Positions 48,489 through 59,859 are shown, numbered from the stretch's first letter. The stretch is DNA of 64,000 nucleotides from Winslowiella toletana (GCF_017875465.1 NZ_JAGGMQ010000001.1:3410001-3474000), one strand, 5' to 3'. The notes: generated from the letters alone by a model not told the origin. Program-made: numbers and translations.

Positions 48489-49256
48489 TTACAGGCTGAA
48501 GGTGTCGGCATCGCGCCAGGCAGGGAATTTCTCGCGATATTCTCGCAAATTTTCCAGCGATAACTCCGCATCAAGACGTGCGGGCTGGTGGGGTTCCCCG
48601 GCCGCCAGAATCTCACCCTGCGGGCTGATAATCCGGCTGTCACCGCTGTACTGATGCTGATTGCCATCACTGCCAACACGATTGCAACCGGCAACATACG
48701 CCTGGTTCTCAATGGCGCGCGCCAGCAGTAACGACTGCCAGTGCAGCGCACGCGCTGCTGGCCAGTTGGCCACATACAGCGCCAGATCGTAGTCGTTCTG
48801 ATTTCGTGAAAACACCGGGAAGCGCAGGTCATAACAGATCTGCGGCAGAATGCGCCAGCCGCGCCACTCAATAATCTCCCGACGCTCACCCGCCAGATAG
48901 TGATGATGCTCATCGCCCATGCGGAACAGATGACGCTTATCATAACTGTGCAGCTTGCCGCCCGGCTCGACCAGCAGGAAACGGTTTACCGCCCCTTTAT
49001 CAGTCTGAATCGCCGCGCTGCCGCCTACCAGCGCATTGGTCGCTTTGGCATGAGCCTGCAGCCATTCTATGACCTGCGCCTGTGGCAGCGAACTTTGCGC
49101 TGCTTCCATCGCAAAGCCGGTGGTAAACATCTCCGGCAACACGATCAAATCACTGCCGTTAATCTCTGCCAGCAGGGTGTCAAAGTGGCGCAGGTTGGCT
49201 TCACCATCCATCCACACCAGCGGTTGTTGCAGTACCGTCAGTTTTAAAGTTGACAC
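48489..49256 (-). CDS. yafV: omega-amidase YafV (nitrilase superfamily, Nit2-like)
   Basis: A 255-residue C-N hydrolase with catalytic Glu in 'VLPEMFTTGF', Lys in 'YDKRHLF' and Cys in 'ICYDLRFP'. It hydrolyses alpha-ketoglutaramate and related omega-amides. The GTG at 49256 (VSTLKLTVLQQPLVW) matches the E. coli start and is preceded by GGAG; it overlaps the aminotransferase gene by 13 bp. The coupling removes the product of glutamine transamination. Confidence 0.93.
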   Translation of the reverse strand: MSTLKLTVLQQPLVWMDGEANLRHFDTLLAEINGSDLIVLPEMFTTGFAMEAAQSSLPQAQVIEWLQAHAKATNALVGGSAAIQTDKGAVNRFLLVEPGGKLHSYDKRHLFRMGDEHHHYLAGERREIIEWRGWRILPQICYDLRFPVFSRNQNDYDLALYVANWPAARALHWQSLLLARAIENQAYVAGCNRVGSDGNQHQYSGDSRIISPQGEILAAGEPHQPARLDAELSLENLREYREKFPAWRDADTFSL

Positions 49257-50404
49257 AGGCGCTCCGCAGCAGCATCCAGCGTGGCTTCCTGTTTGGCGAA
49301 GCACAGGCGGATCAGTTTATGAGGGAAAGGATCAGCGCAGAACACCGACAGCGGGATCGCCGCCACGCCAACTTCTTTGGTCAGCCACTGGCAGAAGCTG
49401 ACGTCGTCAAGATCAGAGATCGCACTGTAGTCCGCCAGCAGGAAATAGGTGCCTTCACAAGGCAACACTTCCAGCCGGCTCTTCGCCAGCGCCTGCACAA
49501 AACGGTCACGACGCGCGCGATAAAAGTCTGGCAGTTCGCGATAGTGATCCGGCTGATCGCGCAGCATATCCGCCAGCGCCAGCTGCGCCGGAGTATTGAC
49601 CGAAAAGGTCAGATACTGATGCACTTTGCGAATTTCCGCACTCAATGCCGCAGGCGCCACGCAATAACCCACTTTCCAGCCGGTCATATGGAAGGTTTTA
49701 CCAAATGACGATACGGCAATCGCCCGTTCGCGCAGCTGCGGGTGCGCCAGCACACTGGCATGGCCTTCGGCGGCAAAACAGATATGTTCATACACTTCAT
49801 CGCTCAGCACATAGATTTCCTGCTCAGCGATAGCCTGCCACAACGCAGCAAAATCACTTTTCTGCCAGACGCTGGCGGAAGGATTGTGCGGTGTATTGAG
49901 GATCACCAGTCGGGTGCGTGGCGACAGCAGGGTGGCAAACTGCTGCCAGTCCACTTTAAAGCCCGGCGGTTGCAAGGCGATACGCTTCATCACGCCACCA
50001 GCAAGCGTCACCGCCGGAGCATAGCTGTCATAGCTGGGATCAAAACAGATCACTTCATCGCCCGGACGCACCAGCGCGGTAATCGCTGCATACAGCGCTT
50101 CGGTCGCGCCAGCGGTGACGGTGATATCGCTGTCGATGTCAGGCCGGTAGCTATACAGCTCGGCGGTTTTCGCCGCGATCGCTTCACGTAAGGGCTGCAC
50201 GCCAGTCATCGGCGCATACTGGTTAGCGCCCTGGCTGACGTGATATGCCAGACGCTCCTGCAGATAGCCCGGGCCGTCAAAATCAGGAAAGCCCTGCGAC
50301 AGATTGATCGCCTGATACTGCTGTGCCAGTGCGCTCATTTGCGAAAAAATAGTGGTGCCGAGCGCCGGAAGTTTGCTCTCGGGAATCAGGGGTGTTTGAC
50401 TCAT
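49244..50404 (-). CDS. ybdL: methionine (glutamine-dependent) aminotransferase YbdL/MtnE type
   Basis: A 386-residue PLP class I/II aminotransferase, the same length as E. coli YbdL. The PLP lysine is in 'SSFGKTFHMTGWKVGY'. It aminates 4-methylthio-2-oxobutanoate, the end product of MTR salvage, to methionine. It is divergent from mtnBCD, shares MetJ boxes with it, and is followed by the omega-amidase. Confidence 0.93.
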   Translation of the reverse strand: MSQTPLIPESKLPALGTTIFSQMSALAQQYQAINLSQGFPDFDGPGYLQERLAYHVSQGANQYAPMTGVQPLREAIAAKTAELYSYRPDIDSDITVTAGATEALYAAITALVRPGDEVICFDPSYDSYAPAVTLAGGVMKRIALQPPGFKVDWQQFATLLSPRTRLVILNTPHNPSASVWQKSDFAALWQAIAEQEIYVLSDEVYEHICFAAEGHASVLAHPQLRERAIAVSSFGKTFHMTGWKVGYCVAPAALSAEIRKVHQYLTFSVNTPAQLALADMLRDQPDHYRELPDFYRARRDRFVQALAKSRLEVLPCEGTYFLLADYSAISDLDDVSFCQWLTKEVGVAAIPLSVFCADPFPHKLIRLCFAKQEATLDAAAERLCQL

Positions 50405-50480
50405 GTGGATTACCTGTAGCGCTATTGTCTGTGCGGTGTGTTGCTGCCACTATAGCCCCGATGGTAATATTTGGCAATCA

Positions 50481-50496
50481 AGACGCTTAGACGTCT
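50481..50496. promoter_or_regulatory. MetJ operator between ybdL and mtnB
   Basis: Tandem met boxes AGACGCTT (6/8) and AGACGTCT (8/8). Control of both divergent units by MetJ-SAM is expected. Confidence 0.8.
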
Positions 50497-50545
50497 AAAG
50501 TCGAAAAACAGTAGCGCTGCAAACACCTGAAAAATAAGGAAAGGT

Positions 50546-51160
50546 ATGACGGTTTTACCGCAATTGGACCAGCTGGTGGCGGCCTGCCACTGGATTGGCG
50601 CAAAAGGCTGGGCGCCGGCGACCGGCGGGAATATGTCGGTTCGCCAGGACGACAGTTACTGCCTGCTCAGCGAATCGGGTAAAGATAAAGGCAGCCTGAC
50701 GCGCGATGATTTTATTCAGGTTGAGATTGCCAGCAACCGCGCGCCATCCGGGCGTACGCCCTCGGCGGAAACCGGGCTGCATACCTTAATCTATCGCTTG
50801 TTCCCGCAGGCGGGCGCGGTGCTGCATACCCATACGGTCAACTCAACGGTGTTGTCGCGCGTGGAAAAAGGCGCTGCGCTGGTGTTGCAGGGTTATGAAA
50901 TGCAGAAAACCCTCGCCGGACAGCAGTCGCACCTCGACAGCGTGTCGATTGCGCTGTTTGATAATGACCAGGATATTGACGCGCTGTCGCAGCGGATTGC
51001 GCAGTTCGCTCAACAGACGCCGTTGCGTTACGGTTTCCTGCTGCGCGGCCACGGCTTAACCTGCTGGGGCAAAGATGTTAATGAGGCTAAGCGCCACCTT
51101 GAAGGGCTGGAGTTTCTGTTTCTGTGTGAAATGCAACGACGCCTGCTGGAGGCCAAATGA
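50546..51160 (+). CDS. mtnB: methylthioribulose-1-phosphate dehydratase
   Basis: A 204-residue class II aldolase-fold dehydratase with zinc-binding His in 'LHTHTVNST' and 'GHGLTCWG'. Third step of methionine salvage. It overlaps mtnC by 4 bp and starts behind AAGGAAAGGT. Confidence 0.95.
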   Translation: MTVLPQLDQLVAACHWIGAKGWAPATGGNMSVRQDDSYCLLSESGKDKGSLTRDDFIQVEIASNRAPSGRTPSAETGLHTLIYRLFPQAGAVLHTHTVNSTVLSRVEKGAALVLQGYEMQKTLAGQQSHLDSVSIALFDNDQDIDALSQRIAQFAQQTPLRYGFLLRGHGLTCWGKDVNEAKRHLEGLEFLFLCEMQRRLLEAK

Positions 51161-51846
51161 TTCGTGCGATTGTTACCGATATTGAAGGCACCACCAGCGA
51201 TATTCGCTTTGTCCATAACGTGCTGTTTCCTTATGCCCGTCAGCATCTCGCGGCCTGGCTGGCTGAGCATCAGCAGCAGGCAGCAGTCAGCGCCACGCTT
51301 GACGATCTGCGCGCCGAGATTGCCCGGCCGGACGCCACTGTCGACCAGCTGGTCACCACCTTATTCGCTTTTATGGATCAGGACCGCAAATCCACGGCGC
51401 TGAAAGCGCTACAGGGGATGATCTGGCGTGACGGCTATCTGAACGGTAATTTTAAAGGTCATCTTTATCCGGATGTGCTGCCCGCGTTAAAGCAGTGGCA
51501 GGCGCAGGGCGTTTCGCTGTACGTTTATTCATCTGGCTCAGTAGCTGCGCAGAAATTATTATTTGGCTACAGCGAGGAAGGTGATATCACTCCGCTATTC
51601 AGTGGCTATTTCGATACCCATGTCGGCGCCAAGCGCGAAGTCGATTCGTATCGCACTATCGCCAGTCAGATTGCTCTGCCAGCCAGTGAACTGCTGTTCT
51701 TATCCGATATTCATCAGGAACTGGATGCCGCGCAGCAGGCGGGCTGGCACACCGTGCAGTTAATTCGCGACGAGGCGGATGCAGTCAGCGTCCATCGTCA
51801 GGTAAACCGTTTTGATCAGATTAACCTGGAGCTGTTTTCCTTATGA
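51157..51846 (+). CDS. mtnC: enolase-phosphatase E1
   Basis: A 229-residue HAD enzyme that enolises and dephosphorylates diketo-methylthiopentyl-1-P to acireductone in one polypeptide. Motif I is DIEGTTSD and motif II 'YSSGSVAAQ'. It overlaps mtnB and mtnD by 4 bp each. Confidence 0.95.
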   Translation: MIRAIVTDIEGTTSDIRFVHNVLFPYARQHLAAWLAEHQQQAAVSATLDDLRAEIARPDATVDQLVTTLFAFMDQDRKSTALKALQGMIWRDGYLNGNFKGHLYPDVLPALKQWQAQGVSLYVYSSGSVAAQKLLFGYSEEGDITPLFSGYFDTHVGAKREVDSYRTIASQIALPASELLFLSDIHQELDAAQQAGWHTVQLIRDEADAVSVHRQVNRFDQINLELFSL

Positions 51847-52385
51847 GTGCATTGACTATTTTTACCGATACCGAAGCGACAACACCGATCTGGCACAGCA
51901 CTGACGCGGAAGAGATCCGTCAGCAGCTGAATGCCAAAGATGTCCGCTTTGAGCGCTGGGAAGCCGATCGCGACCTGGGTGACAATCCGGCAGCGGAAAC
52001 CGTGATCAAAGCTTATCAGCATGCCATCGATCGTCTGGTGGCGGAGAAGGGCTATCAGAGCTGGGATGTAATCAGCATGCGTGCCGATAACCCGCAGAAA
52101 GAGGTGCTGCGCACCAAGTTTCTCTCTGAGCATACCCATGGCGAAGATGAAGTGCGTTTCTTTGTTGAAGGCGCCGGGCTGTTCTGTCTGCATCTTGATG
52201 GCAAGATCTATCAGATCCTGTGTGAGAAGAACGATTTGATCTCAGTACCGGCCGGCACGCCGCACTGGTTTGATATGGGATCGTCACCGCACTTCACCGC
52301 CATCCGTATCTTTGATAATCAGGAAGGCTGGATCGCTAACTTTACCGGCGACACGATCGCCGATGCTTACCCGCGTCTGCCTTAG
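51843..52385 (+). CDS. mtnD: acireductone dioxygenase
   Basis: A 180-residue cupin. Metal ligands are in '[14 protein letters not shown]' and the His of 'GTPHWFDMG'. With Fe it gives the methionine precursor keto acid; with Ni it runs off-pathway. Last gene of mtnBCD, convergent with mtnA. Confidence 0.96.
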   Translation: MSALTIFTDTEATTPIWHSTDAEEIRQQLNAKDVRFERWEADRDLGDNPAAETVIKAYQHAIDRLVAEKGYQSWDVISMRADNPQKEVLRTKFLSEHTHGEDEVRFFVEGAGLFCLHLDGKIYQILCEKNDLISVPAGTPHWFDMGSSPHFTAIRIFDNQEGWIANFTGDTIADAYPRLP

Positions 52386-52392
52386 TATCCTC

Positions 52393-52418
52393 GCCCTCCC
52401 CCATTTACGGGGGAGGGC
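52393..52418. terminator. strong hairpin at the mtnD/mtnA junction
   Basis: A 10-bp perfect GCCCTCCCCC/GGGGGAGGGC stem with a 6-nt loop, no T-run. Terminator or REP-like structure. Confidence 0.5.
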
Positions 52419-52438
52419 CTGCGACAGCCGATGCAGCC

Positions 52439-53461
52439 TTAACGTGGCTGAAAAATCCCTTCCGCCACCTGTGCAGGTGTTACCACACCGGTATCCAGCA
52501 CCCAGCCGCTAATCAGTGCGGCAGGAGTGACATCAAACGCCGGGTTATACACGCTGGCATCCTGCGGCGCCCACTGTACCTGACCAAAACTACCGGCAAC
52601 CCCGGTCACTTCACGCGCATCGCGCTGCTCAATCGGAATCGCTGCGCCATCCGGACAGCCGCTGTCGAGGGTGGTATGCGGCGCGGCAACATAGAACGGG
52701 ATGCCGTGATAGCTGGCCAGTACCGCCAGGCTGTAGGTGCCGATTTTATTCGCCACGTCGCCATTAGCGGCGATACGGTCTGCGCCAACCCAGATTGCGT
52801 CTACCTGCTGCTGCGCCATCAGGCTGGCGGCCATTGAGTCACAAATCAGTTTATACGGCACGCCCAGTTCACCCAGTTCCCAGGCGGTCAGGCGGCCCCC
52901 CTGCAACAGCGGACGGGTTTCATCTACCCAGACGTTGGCGACGTTGCCCTGTTGATGCGCCCGGGCAATTACCCCCAGCGCGGTGCCGACGCCTGCGGTG
53001 GCTAAACCGCCGGTATTGCAGTGGGTCAGCAGGCGGCTGCCTGCTTTTACCAGCACACTACCGGCTGCGGCAATGCTGTCGCACAGCGCTTTATCCTCTG
53101 CCACCAGGCGCAGTGCCTCAATATTCAGCGCGCCGGCGAAATTCTCCTGCGCCAGCGCCAGTTTCATGCGGTCAAGGTTGTTCATCAGGTTGACTGCTGT
53201 TGGCCGTGATGCCCGCAACACGTCCAGTGCGAGGGTCAGTTCGGTTTTCGCCATGCCATTTTCCGCCAGCAACGCCAGCAGCAGACTGGCGGAGAGACCA
53301 ATCAGCGGCGCACCGCGCACACGCAGCGCCTGGATATGGCCGACCAGCGTGGCGACGTCGGGAACAGGGCGCCAGATTTTTTCCTGCGGAAGTGCCTGCT
53401 GGTCGAGGATCCAAAGCTGATTTTCACGGACCTGTAAGCTGGTAGTGCTGAGTGTCTGCAT
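52439..53461 (-). CDS. mtnA: methylthioribose-1-phosphate isomerase
   Basis: A 340-residue eIF2B-like isomerase. The catalytic Cys is in '[12 protein letters not shown]' and the Asp in '[11 protein letters not shown]'. '[13 protein letters not shown]' is the family signature. The start MQTLSTTSL (53461) matches Klebsiella MtnA; a start five codons earlier has no SD. Second step of MTR salvage, divergent from mtnK. Confidence 0.95.
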   Translation of the reverse strand: MQTLSTTSLQVRENQLWILDQQALPQEKIWRPVPDVATLVGHIQALRVRGAPLIGLSASLLLALLAENGMAKTELTLALDVLRASRPTAVNLMNNLDRMKLALAQENFAGALNIEALRLVAEDKALCDSIAAAGSVLVKAGSRLLTHCNTGGLATAGVGTALGVIARAHQQGNVANVWVDETRPLLQGGRLTAWELGELGVPYKLICDSMAASLMAQQQVDAIWVGADRIAANGDVANKIGTYSLAVLASYHGIPFYVAAPHTTLDSGCPDGAAIPIEQRDAREVTGVAGSFGQVQWAPQDASVYNPAFDVTPAALISGWVLDTGVVTPAQVAEGIFQPR

Positions 53462-53514
53462 GTGGTTTAAATCCATGTTGCGTTAATGCTGCATATTGTG
53501 CCAACATGCAGTGC

Positions 53515-53538
53515 GGATGTATAGACGTCTGAACGGCT
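53515..53538. promoter_or_regulatory. MetJ operator between mtnA and mtnK
   Basis: Three adjacent 8-mers: 5/8, perfect AGACGTCT (53523-53530) and 5/8. It lies in the 123-bp divergent promoter region. Confidence 0.75.
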
Positions 53539-53584
53539 TATTCTTATCATATAACGCAGAAAAGTTTCAATGGGGAACAAGGCA

Positions 53585-54784
53585 ATGTCGCAATACCGTA
53601 CGTTCACTGCCGCAGATGCGGTCGATTATGCCCGACAATTTGGTGGACTGGACGATCCCTCTTCACTGGTGGACGCACAGGAAATTGGCGATGGTAACCT
53701 TAACCTGGTATTCAAAATTTTCGACCAGGCGGGTCGCAGCCGGATTATTGTTAAGCAGGCGCTGCCTTATGTACGCTGCGTCGGCGAATCCTGGCCATTA
53801 ACCCTTGATCGCGCGCGTCTGGAAGCGGAAACGTTGCAGGTGCATGGCAGTTTCTGTCCACAACACACGGTTAAAATTCTGCATTTCGATGCTGACTTAG
53901 CGGTGATGGTGATGGAAGATCTCTCCGATCACGCCATCTGGCGCGGTGAGCTGGTGAAAGGCAGCTATTTCCCGCAGGCGGCGGCGCAGCTGGGTGAATA
54001 TCTGGCGCAGACACTGTTCCATACTTCTGATTTCTTCCAGCATCCGCATGCGAAAAAAGCGGATGTCATTCGTTTCACCAATCCCGAGCTGTGTGAAATG
54101 ACCGAGGATCTGTTCTTTAATGAGCCTTACCAGATCCATGAGCGCAATGCTTATCCGGCAACGCTGGAGAGCTTTGTCGCTGAGCTGCGTGATGATCATG
54201 AGCTGAGAATTGCCGTCGCTGGCCTGAAACATCACTTCCTGGCGCACGCTGAAGCACTGCTGCACGGTGATATTCATAGCGGTTCGATCTTTGTCACCGA
54301 CAGCAGCCTGAAAGCGATTGATGCCGAGTTTGGTTTCTATGGCCCGATCGGTTTTGATGTCGGCACCGCGATTGGCAACCTGCTGATTAACTACTGCGCA
54401 CTGCCGGGCCTGCTGGCTGCGCGTGAAGCGGCGGACGGACGTGAACAGCGTTTAACCGATGTGCGTGAAGTCTGGCTGGGCTTTGCAGAACGTTTCCTCG
54501 CGCTGGCGGCGGAGAAAACCCGCGATCAGGCGCTGGCGTATCCGGGCTATGCCGAAGCATTCTTGCAGCGCGTGTTGCAGGATACTATCGGTTTCTGCGG
54601 TACTGAACTGATTCGTCGTACCGTAGGGATTTCACAGGTGGCGGATATCAAGAAAATCGCCAGCGAGCCGATGCGTGATGAGTGTCTGCGCCATGCGATC
54701 AGTTTAGGCCGCACGCTGATTCTCGCCGCGCCACATGTGCAGGATATCGATGCGCTGATTGCGCGGATCCGTCAGAACGGTTAA
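53585..54784 (+). CDS. mtnK: 5-methylthioribose kinase
   Basis: A 399-residue kinase of the aminoglycoside-phosphotransferase fold that phosphorylates MTR at C1. '[12 protein letters not shown]' is the nucleotide loop and '[13 protein letters not shown]' the catalytic loop. The start MSQYRTFTA at 53585 matches Klebsiella MtnK; the ATG five codons earlier is less likely. MTR comes from MTA nucleosidase, encoded elsewhere. Confidence 0.95.
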   Translation: MSQYRTFTAADAVDYARQFGGLDDPSSLVDAQEIGDGNLNLVFKIFDQAGRSRIIVKQALPYVRCVGESWPLTLDRARLEAETLQVHGSFCPQHTVKILHFDADLAVMVMEDLSDHAIWRGELVKGSYFPQAAAQLGEYLAQTLFHTSDFFQHPHAKKADVIRFTNPELCEMTEDLFFNEPYQIHERNAYPATLESFVAELRDDHELRIAVAGLKHHFLAHAEALLHGDIHSGSIFVTDSSLKAIDAEFGFYGPIGFDVGTAIGNLLINYCALPGLLAAREAADGREQRLTDVREVWLGFAERFLALAAEKTRDQALAYPGYAEAFLQRVLQDTIGFCGTELIRRTVGISQVADIKKIASEPMRDECLRHAISLGRTLILAAPHVQDIDALIARIRQNG

Positions 54785-54793
54785 GTGACTGAC

Positions 54794-54852
54794 AGGGGCG
54801 GCGAAAACGCCGCCCCTACAAACCCGTAGGGGAGCCGTTTTCGGCTCCCGTC
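54794..54852. repeat. REP-like palindromes (site C)
   Basis: One GGCGGCG/CGCCGCC unit (54794-54820) and one GGAGCCG/CGGCTCC unit (54825-54852), both with CTAC/GTAG edges, in the gap between the convergent mtnK and fadE. Confidence 0.8.
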
Positions 54853-54858
54853 TGGTCG

Positions 54859-57303
54859 TTACGCCGCCTCAATCTTTCTGGCAGGTTGCTGCGCTTTTAC
54901 CGGCCGGGTCGCCAGTTCATCAGCAGCAAAATCATCAACGTTAATTGAACGCAGACGACTGGCTTCCGCCCGCGTCAGCACGTCGGCTTCCTGCTGATCA
55001 ATCCATCCCTCCTGCAAACCGCGTGTCGCCAGTTTATCCAGACGGGTAAAGGACAGGCTCTTCTTCAGCTGTTTACACAGACGATCGTGAATCACTTCCG
55101 CCGCCATCACATCCTGTAGCGCTTCTTCCAGCTGACCGGCCGGATTATGTTCGCCTGGCGTCAGATACTGACCGCGTCCCAGACGGGTACGGGTAGCGGA
55201 AGGCAGCTGCAGAATGCGCGCCAGTTGATGATCCAGCTGATCGGATGGCGCATGGCAGTGGCGGCCGGTCGGGAAGATCACCACCCGCAGCAGGCCAGCA
55301 ACCAGCCGATTCGGGAAGTTACGCAGCAGATCGTCCATCGCCAGTTCAGCCTGATGCAGCGCATCCTGTACGCCCCAGTGCACCAGCGGCAGGTCCGCTT
55401 CATTGCGTCCCTCATCTTCATAACGTTTCAGCGCTGCGGAAGCCAGATAAAGCTGACTCAGCACATCGCCAAGACGCGCAGAGATACGCTCACGGCGTTT
55501 CAGACTGCCGCCCAGCACTGACATCGAAATATCTGACAGCAACGCGAGGTTGGCGCTGATGCGGTTCAGATGCTGATAATAACGACGGGTTGCGTCACGG
55601 GTTGGTGTTTTACTGGTGCGACCGGCGGTCAGTCCCAGCCACAGGCTGCGCATCTTATTGCTGCCGACATGGCCAATATGGCTGAACAGCGCCTTATCAA
55701 AGACGTTGACATCGCCGCTCTGTGCTGCGGCCATCTCATCCAGCACATAAGGATGGCAGCGGATTGCCCCCTGACCAAAAATAATCATGCTGCGCGTCAG
55801 GATATTGGCGCCTTCCACGGTAATCGCAATCGGCGCCCCCTGATAAGCACGGGCGAGGAAGTTACTGTTGCCGAGCATAATGCCTTTACCACCGGCAATA
55901 TCCATCGCATCAACGATGGCGCGCTGGCCGCGATGGGTACAGTGATACTTAACAATCGCTGACAGCACTGCCGGTTTCTCACCCAGCACAATGCCGTAAG
56001 TAATCAGCGCCGCTGCGGCATCCATTACATAGGCATTGCCGGCAATGCGCGCCAGCGGCTCTTCAATCCCTTCCATTTTGCCGATCGGCAGTTTGAACTG
56101 ACGGCGGATATGGGCGTAAGCGCCAATGGCCAGCGCGATACTTTTCACGCTGCCGGTGGAGTTCGATGGTAGCGTAATCCCGCGTCCTACCGACAGACAT
56201 TCCACCAGCATCCGCCAGCCCTGACCGGCCATTTTCGGCCCGCCAATAATATAATCAATCGGCACAAAGATATTCTCGCCGCGCGTCGGACCGTTCTGGA
56301 ACGGTACATTCAGCGGAAAATGACGACGGCCAATTTCGACGCCAGCGGTGCTGGTGGGGATCAGCGCACAGGTAATACCCAGCTCGTCGCTTTCACCCAG
56401 CAGATGCTGCGGATCGGAGAGTTTAAACGCCAGCCCCAGCACGGTAGCGACAGGAGCGAGTGTGATATAGCGTTTGTTCCATGTCAGACGCATGCCAAGC
56501 ACCTGCTGACCCTGCCAGTCGCCCATGCAGACCACGCCGGTATCCGGAATCGCCCCGGCATCAGAACCCGCTTCCGGGCTGGTCAGCGCAAAGCAGGGGA
56601 TCTCCTGACCGCGCGCCAGGCGTGGCAGATAGTGATCTTTCTGCTCTTCGGTGCCGTAATGTTGCAGCAGTTCACCCGGGCCGAGAGAGTTGGGCACACC
56701 GACGGTAATCGCCAGAATTCCTGAAACCCCGGCCAGTTTCTGCAGCACTTTGGCCTGCGCATAAGCGGAAAATTCGAGGCCGCCGTACTCTTTTTTAATG
56801 ATCATCGCAAAGAAGCGGTGCTCTTTCAGATACGCCCACAGTTCCGGCGGCAGATCGGCCATTTCATGGGTGATCTGAAAGTCGTTGGCCATGCGGCAGG
56901 CTTCGGCTACCGGACCATCAAGAAAGGTCTGTTCCGCTTCCGTCAGGCGCGGTTGTGGGTAGTTATGCAGTTTCTGCCAGTCAGGATTACCGCGAAACAG
57001 CTCGCCTTCCCACCAGGTGGTGCCAGCATCGATCGCCTCTTTTTCAGTACGCGACATCGGCGGCATCACTTTCTGAAAAGTGTGCAGCAGCGATTTGGAG
57101 AACATTGCCCGCCGCATCGGCAGGAAATTAAATGGCAGCAGAATAATCGCCAGCGGAATCAGCAGCCATGGCGTCCACAGCGACAGCATCGCCATCGCGG
57201 CCGTCCAGATCAGCAGCAACAGGCTGGCGAGCAGCAGATTTACGCGGTGATAGAAGAGTGCGCCAGTCAGCACAATCGTCGCGATAATACTGAGAACCAT
57301 CAT
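54859..57303 (-). CDS. fadE: acyl-CoA dehydrogenase FadE
   Basis: An 814-residue inner-membrane-associated FAD enzyme catalysing the first step of beta-oxidation; same length as E. coli FadE. Two N-terminal hydrophobic segments come before an acyl-CoA dehydrogenase core ('[20 protein letters not shown]', '[14 protein letters not shown]') and a long C-terminal DUF1974 domain. A FadR-like operator lies just upstream. Confidence 0.97.
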   Translation of the reverse strand: MMVLSIIATIVLTGALFYHRVNLLLASLLLLIWTAAMAMLSLWTPWLLIPLAIILLPFNFLPMRRAMFSKSLLHTFQKVMPPMSRTEKEAIDAGTTWWEGELFRGNPDWQKLHNYPQPRLTEAEQTFLDGPVAEACRMANDFQITHEMADLPPELWAYLKEHRFFAMIIKKEYGGLEFSAYAQAKVLQKLAGVSGILAITVGVPNSLGPGELLQHYGTEEQKDHYLPRLARGQEIPCFALTSPEAGSDAGAIPDTGVVCMGDWQGQQVLGMRLTWNKRYITLAPVATVLGLAFKLSDPQHLLGESDELGITCALIPTSTAGVEIGRRHFPLNVPFQNGPTRGENIFVPIDYIIGGPKMAGQGWRMLVECLSVGRGITLPSNSTGSVKSIALAIGAYAHIRRQFKLPIGKMEGIEEPLARIAGNAYVMDAAAALITYGIVLGEKPAVLSAIVKYHCTHRGQRAIVDAMDIAGGKGIMLGNSNFLARAYQGAPIAITVEGANILTRSMIIFGQGAIRCHPYVLDEMAAAQSGDVNVFDKALFSHIGHVGSNKMRSLWLGLTAGRTSKTPTRDATRRYYQHLNRISANLALLSDISMSVLGGSLKRRERISARLGDVLSQLYLASAALKRYEDEGRNEADLPLVHWGVQDALHQAELAMDDLLRNFPNRLVAGLLRVVIFPTGRHCHAPSDQLDHQLARILQLPSATRTRLGRGQYLTPGEHNPAGQLEEALQDVMAAEVIHDRLCKQLKKSLSFTRLDKLATRGLQEGWIDQQEADVLTRAEASRLRSINVDDFAADELATRPVKAQQPARKIEAA

Positions 57304-57325
57304 AATGAACCGCTCCGTAAGTAGT

Positions 57326-57342
57326 AAGAGGTCTGACCTGTT
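57326..57342. promoter_or_regulatory. FadR-like operator upstream of fadE
   Basis: AAGAGGTCTGACCTGTT, a palindrome around GGTCTGACC matching the FadR core GGTCNGACC, 23 bp before the fadE start. Derepression by long-chain acyl-CoA is expected. Confidence 0.65.
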
Positions 57343-57529
57343 CAGATCGTTACCACAGGTTTAGAGCAGATATAGTTTGTTAGCAATGTGTTTACATTAT
57401 AATTACAACCTGGCTCACAATCCTGCAGCACCAAAAGTCAAAGCCGCAGCTTGTGTTGCAGGGCGCTTTTCGCCTTACCCCCATTCCGGTAAACTTGTGC
57501 AGAATTTCTTTCCCCCTAAGGACATCCCT

Positions 57530-58108
57530 ATGTACCAGGACATAATTCGTTCAGAGTTAAATGAAGCCGCCGACACGCTTAATAAATTCCTGAGCGATGA
57601 TGCCAATATCCATGCTATTCAACGCGCTGCGGTACTGCTGGCGGATTCGTTTAAAGCTGGTGGTAAAGTTCTCTCCTGCGGTAATGGCGGTTCACATTGT
57701 GACGCGATGCATTTTGCTGAAGAGCTGACCGGTCGCTATCGGGAAAACCGCCCAGGCTACCCGGCGATTGCGATCTCTGATGTCAGCCATATCTCCTGTG
57801 TCAGTAATGACTTCGGTTATGACTTTATCTTCTCGCGCTATATTGAGGCGGTCGGGCGCTCAGGCGATGTGTTGCTGGGGATCTCGACTTCCGGCAACTC
57901 TGCTAATGTGATCAAAGCGATTGAAGCAGCGCGGGCGCAGGGAATGAAAGTGATCACCCTGACCGGCAAAGATGGCGGTAAAATGGATGGTTCGGCCGAC
58001 GTCGAAATTCGCGTGCCGCACTTCGGTTTTGCCGACCGTATTCAGGAAATTCATATTAAAGTGATTCATATCCTGATTCTGCTGATTGAAAAAGAGATGG
58101 CTAAATAA
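57530..58108 (+). CDS. gmhA: sedoheptulose-7-phosphate isomerase GmhA
   Basis: GmhA makes D-glycero-D-manno-heptose 7-phosphate, the first committed step to LPS heptose. The 192-residue SIS-domain protein has '[21 protein letters not shown]'. ATG 57530 follows AAGGA and gives [10 protein letters not shown]; in-frame upstream codons to 57377 are not part of the gene. Confidence 0.96.
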   Translation: MYQDIIRSELNEAADTLNKFLSDDANIHAIQRAAVLLADSFKAGGKVLSCGNGGSHCDAMHFAEELTGRYRENRPGYPAIAISDVSHISCVSNDFGYDFIFSRYIEAVGRSGDVLLGISTSGNSANVIKAIEAARAQGMKVITLTGKDGGKMDGSADVEIRVPHFGFADRIQEIHIKVIHILILLIEKEMAK

Positions 58109-58116
58109 TTAGCGTC

Positions 58117-58136
58117 TTCCCCCGTGCGCGGGGGAA
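58117..58136 (+). terminator. hairpin between gmhA and yafJ
   Basis: An 8-bp TTCCCCCG/CGGGGGAA stem with a 4-nt loop, followed by TTATTGATTTT. A weak terminator or attenuator. Confidence 0.4.
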
Positions 58137-58159
58137 TTATTGATTTTGAGGTCATCACT

Positions 58160-58927
58160 ATGTGCGAACTGCTCGGGATGAGCGCTAACGTCCCAACGGA
58201 TATCTGCTTTAGCTTTACCGGCCTGGTGCAGCGAGGCGGTGGAACCGGGCCACATAAAGATGGCTGGGGCATTACCTTTTATGAAGGCAAAGGGTGTCGC
58301 ACATTTAAAGATCCGCAGCCGAGCTTTAACTCGCCAATCGCGCGTCTGGTGCAGGATTACCCGATTAAATCACACTCGGTGGTGGCGCATATCCGTCAGG
58401 CCAACCGCGGTGAAGTATCGCTGGAAAATACCCATCCATTTACCCGTGAAGTCTGGGGTCGTAACTGGACCTATGCGCATAACGGCCAGCTCAAAGGCTA
58501 TCGCCAGCTCGAAACCGGCCAGTTTCGCCCGGTGGGTGAAACCGACAGTGAGAAGGCGTTTTGCTGGTTGCTGCATAAACTGACCACCCGCTATCCGCGT
58601 ACCCCAGGCAACTGGCCAGCGGTATTTCGCTATATTGCGGAACTGGCGACTGAACTGCGCGAGAAGGGCGTGTTTAATATGCTGCTGTCGGATGGTCGCT
58701 ATCTGATGGCCTTTTGCTCCACCAATTTGTTCTGGATCACGCGGCGTGCGCCCTTTGGCAAAGCCAAATTGCTCGATCAGGATGTGGAGATAGATTTTCA
58801 GAAGCAGACCACGCCAAATGACGTGGTCACGGTGATTGCGACTCAGCCGCTAACCGGTAATGAAACCTGGCACAAAATAGAACCCGGTGAGTGGGTGCTA
58901 TTCTGTCTTGGTGAGCGCGAGGAATGA
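58160..58927 (+). CDS. yafJ: class II glutamine amidotransferase YafJ
   Basis: A 255-residue Ntn-type glutamine amidotransferase domain alone. Cys2 after the initiator Met is the nucleophile ('MCELLGMSA'). '[17 protein letters not shown]' and 'AHIRQANRG' bind glutamine. The synthase partner is unknown. ATG 58160 is set by the need for Cys2 and by the GAGG SD. Confidence 0.93.
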   Translation: MCELLGMSANVPTDICFSFTGLVQRGGGTGPHKDGWGITFYEGKGCRTFKDPQPSFNSPIARLVQDYPIKSHSVVAHIRQANRGEVSLENTHPFTREVWGRNWTYAHNGQLKGYRQLETGQFRPVGETDSEKAFCWLLHKLTTRYPRTPGNWPAVFRYIAELATELREKGVFNMLLSDGRYLMAFCSTNLFWITRRAPFGKAKLLDQDVEIDFQKQTTPNDVVTVIATQPLTGNETWHKIEPGEWVLFCLGEREE

Positions 58928-59638
58928 TCCTGATGGCGCTGAATGGTTGTCGATTACCGGACTGCTGTTCAGCACATATTTTCCGGCATTGACGCTAACC
59001 GTTGGCGGTTGTCGATGCTGCACAAACCACGCATATCCCGGCTGTAATTGCTTCCAGAAGTTGGCGTAGTAAGAGTTACGATGGCGCTGCATATTGCTTT
59101 CCGTCATCCGGAATGGATAAATACTGACGCTCACCTCTGACTGGCCATTGCGCAGCGCGGCATTTACATAAGTAAAAATCTCATCCATATAGGCATTGGT
59201 CATGGCATAGCAGCCCACTGACACACAATTGCCATGAATCATCAGATATTTACCGTCGTAACCCTGCTGGCGATCATACTCATTGGGAAAGCCAATATTA
59301 ATCGCGCGATAGAAACGGCTGTCGGGTTTTAACTGACGCTGCGTCACGGTGTAAAAGCCTTCCGGACTTTTAAAGTCGCCCTGACGCTGTTTCGGACCGA
59401 GTCCGCCGGAGAAGTTGCAGATGCGATAGCTGTCCAGCAGACGATATTCGTTGCCTATTTTTCCATACAGTTCCAGCGTGCGCTCTTCTTTAAAAATCTG
59501 AAGATAGACCGGGGTGCCAATTAATTGTTTCTTTAATTCTTTACTTACCGGAGCCAGTGGCTGAACGGGTTCCGGGGTGCTGGCCTGACTTAAGGCTGGC
59601 AGAAAAATCATCGCAAACAGCAGTGCGATTTTGCCCAT
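58898..59638 (-). CDS. yafK: L,D-transpeptidase-fold protein YafK (DpaA/LdtF)
   Basis: A 246-residue periplasmic YkuD-domain protein with a signal peptide ending SQAS. The active site is His/Cys in '[14 protein letters not shown]'. The E. coli homologue (DpaA/LdtF) releases Braun lipoprotein from peptidoglycan. Its 3' end overlaps yafJ by 30 bp on the other strand, as convergent genes. Confidence 0.93.
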   Translation of the reverse strand: MGKIALLFAMIFLPALSQASTPEPVQPLAPVSKELKKQLIGTPVYLQIFKEERTLELYGKIGNEYRLLDSYRICNFSGGLGPKQRQGDFKSPEGFYTVTQRQLKPDSRFYRAINIGFPNEYDRQQGYDGKYLMIHGNCVSVGCYAMTNAYMDEIFTYVNAALRNGQSEVSVSIYPFRMTESNMQRHRNSYYANFWKQLQPGYAWFVQHRQPPTVSVNAGKYVLNSSPVIDNHSAPSGSFLALTKTE

Positions 59639-59859
59639 TCTGATTCCCTTGAAATAGAGGGTTTTAAAGTGCGACGTGGTGAGCGTCTGGTAACTGCATT
59701 ATCGGAAAATTCCGCTATCGCAGCGCAACATTAACATTGTCTGTTTTTTTATCAAGATGCTGGCCAAGATTATTCCTCATAAACACTGGACTTATCCCTT
59801 GGCGACAGGGAATAGCATGGATTTTCCGGCTGAGCGGCGCACTTGAATTGTCTGATTTT

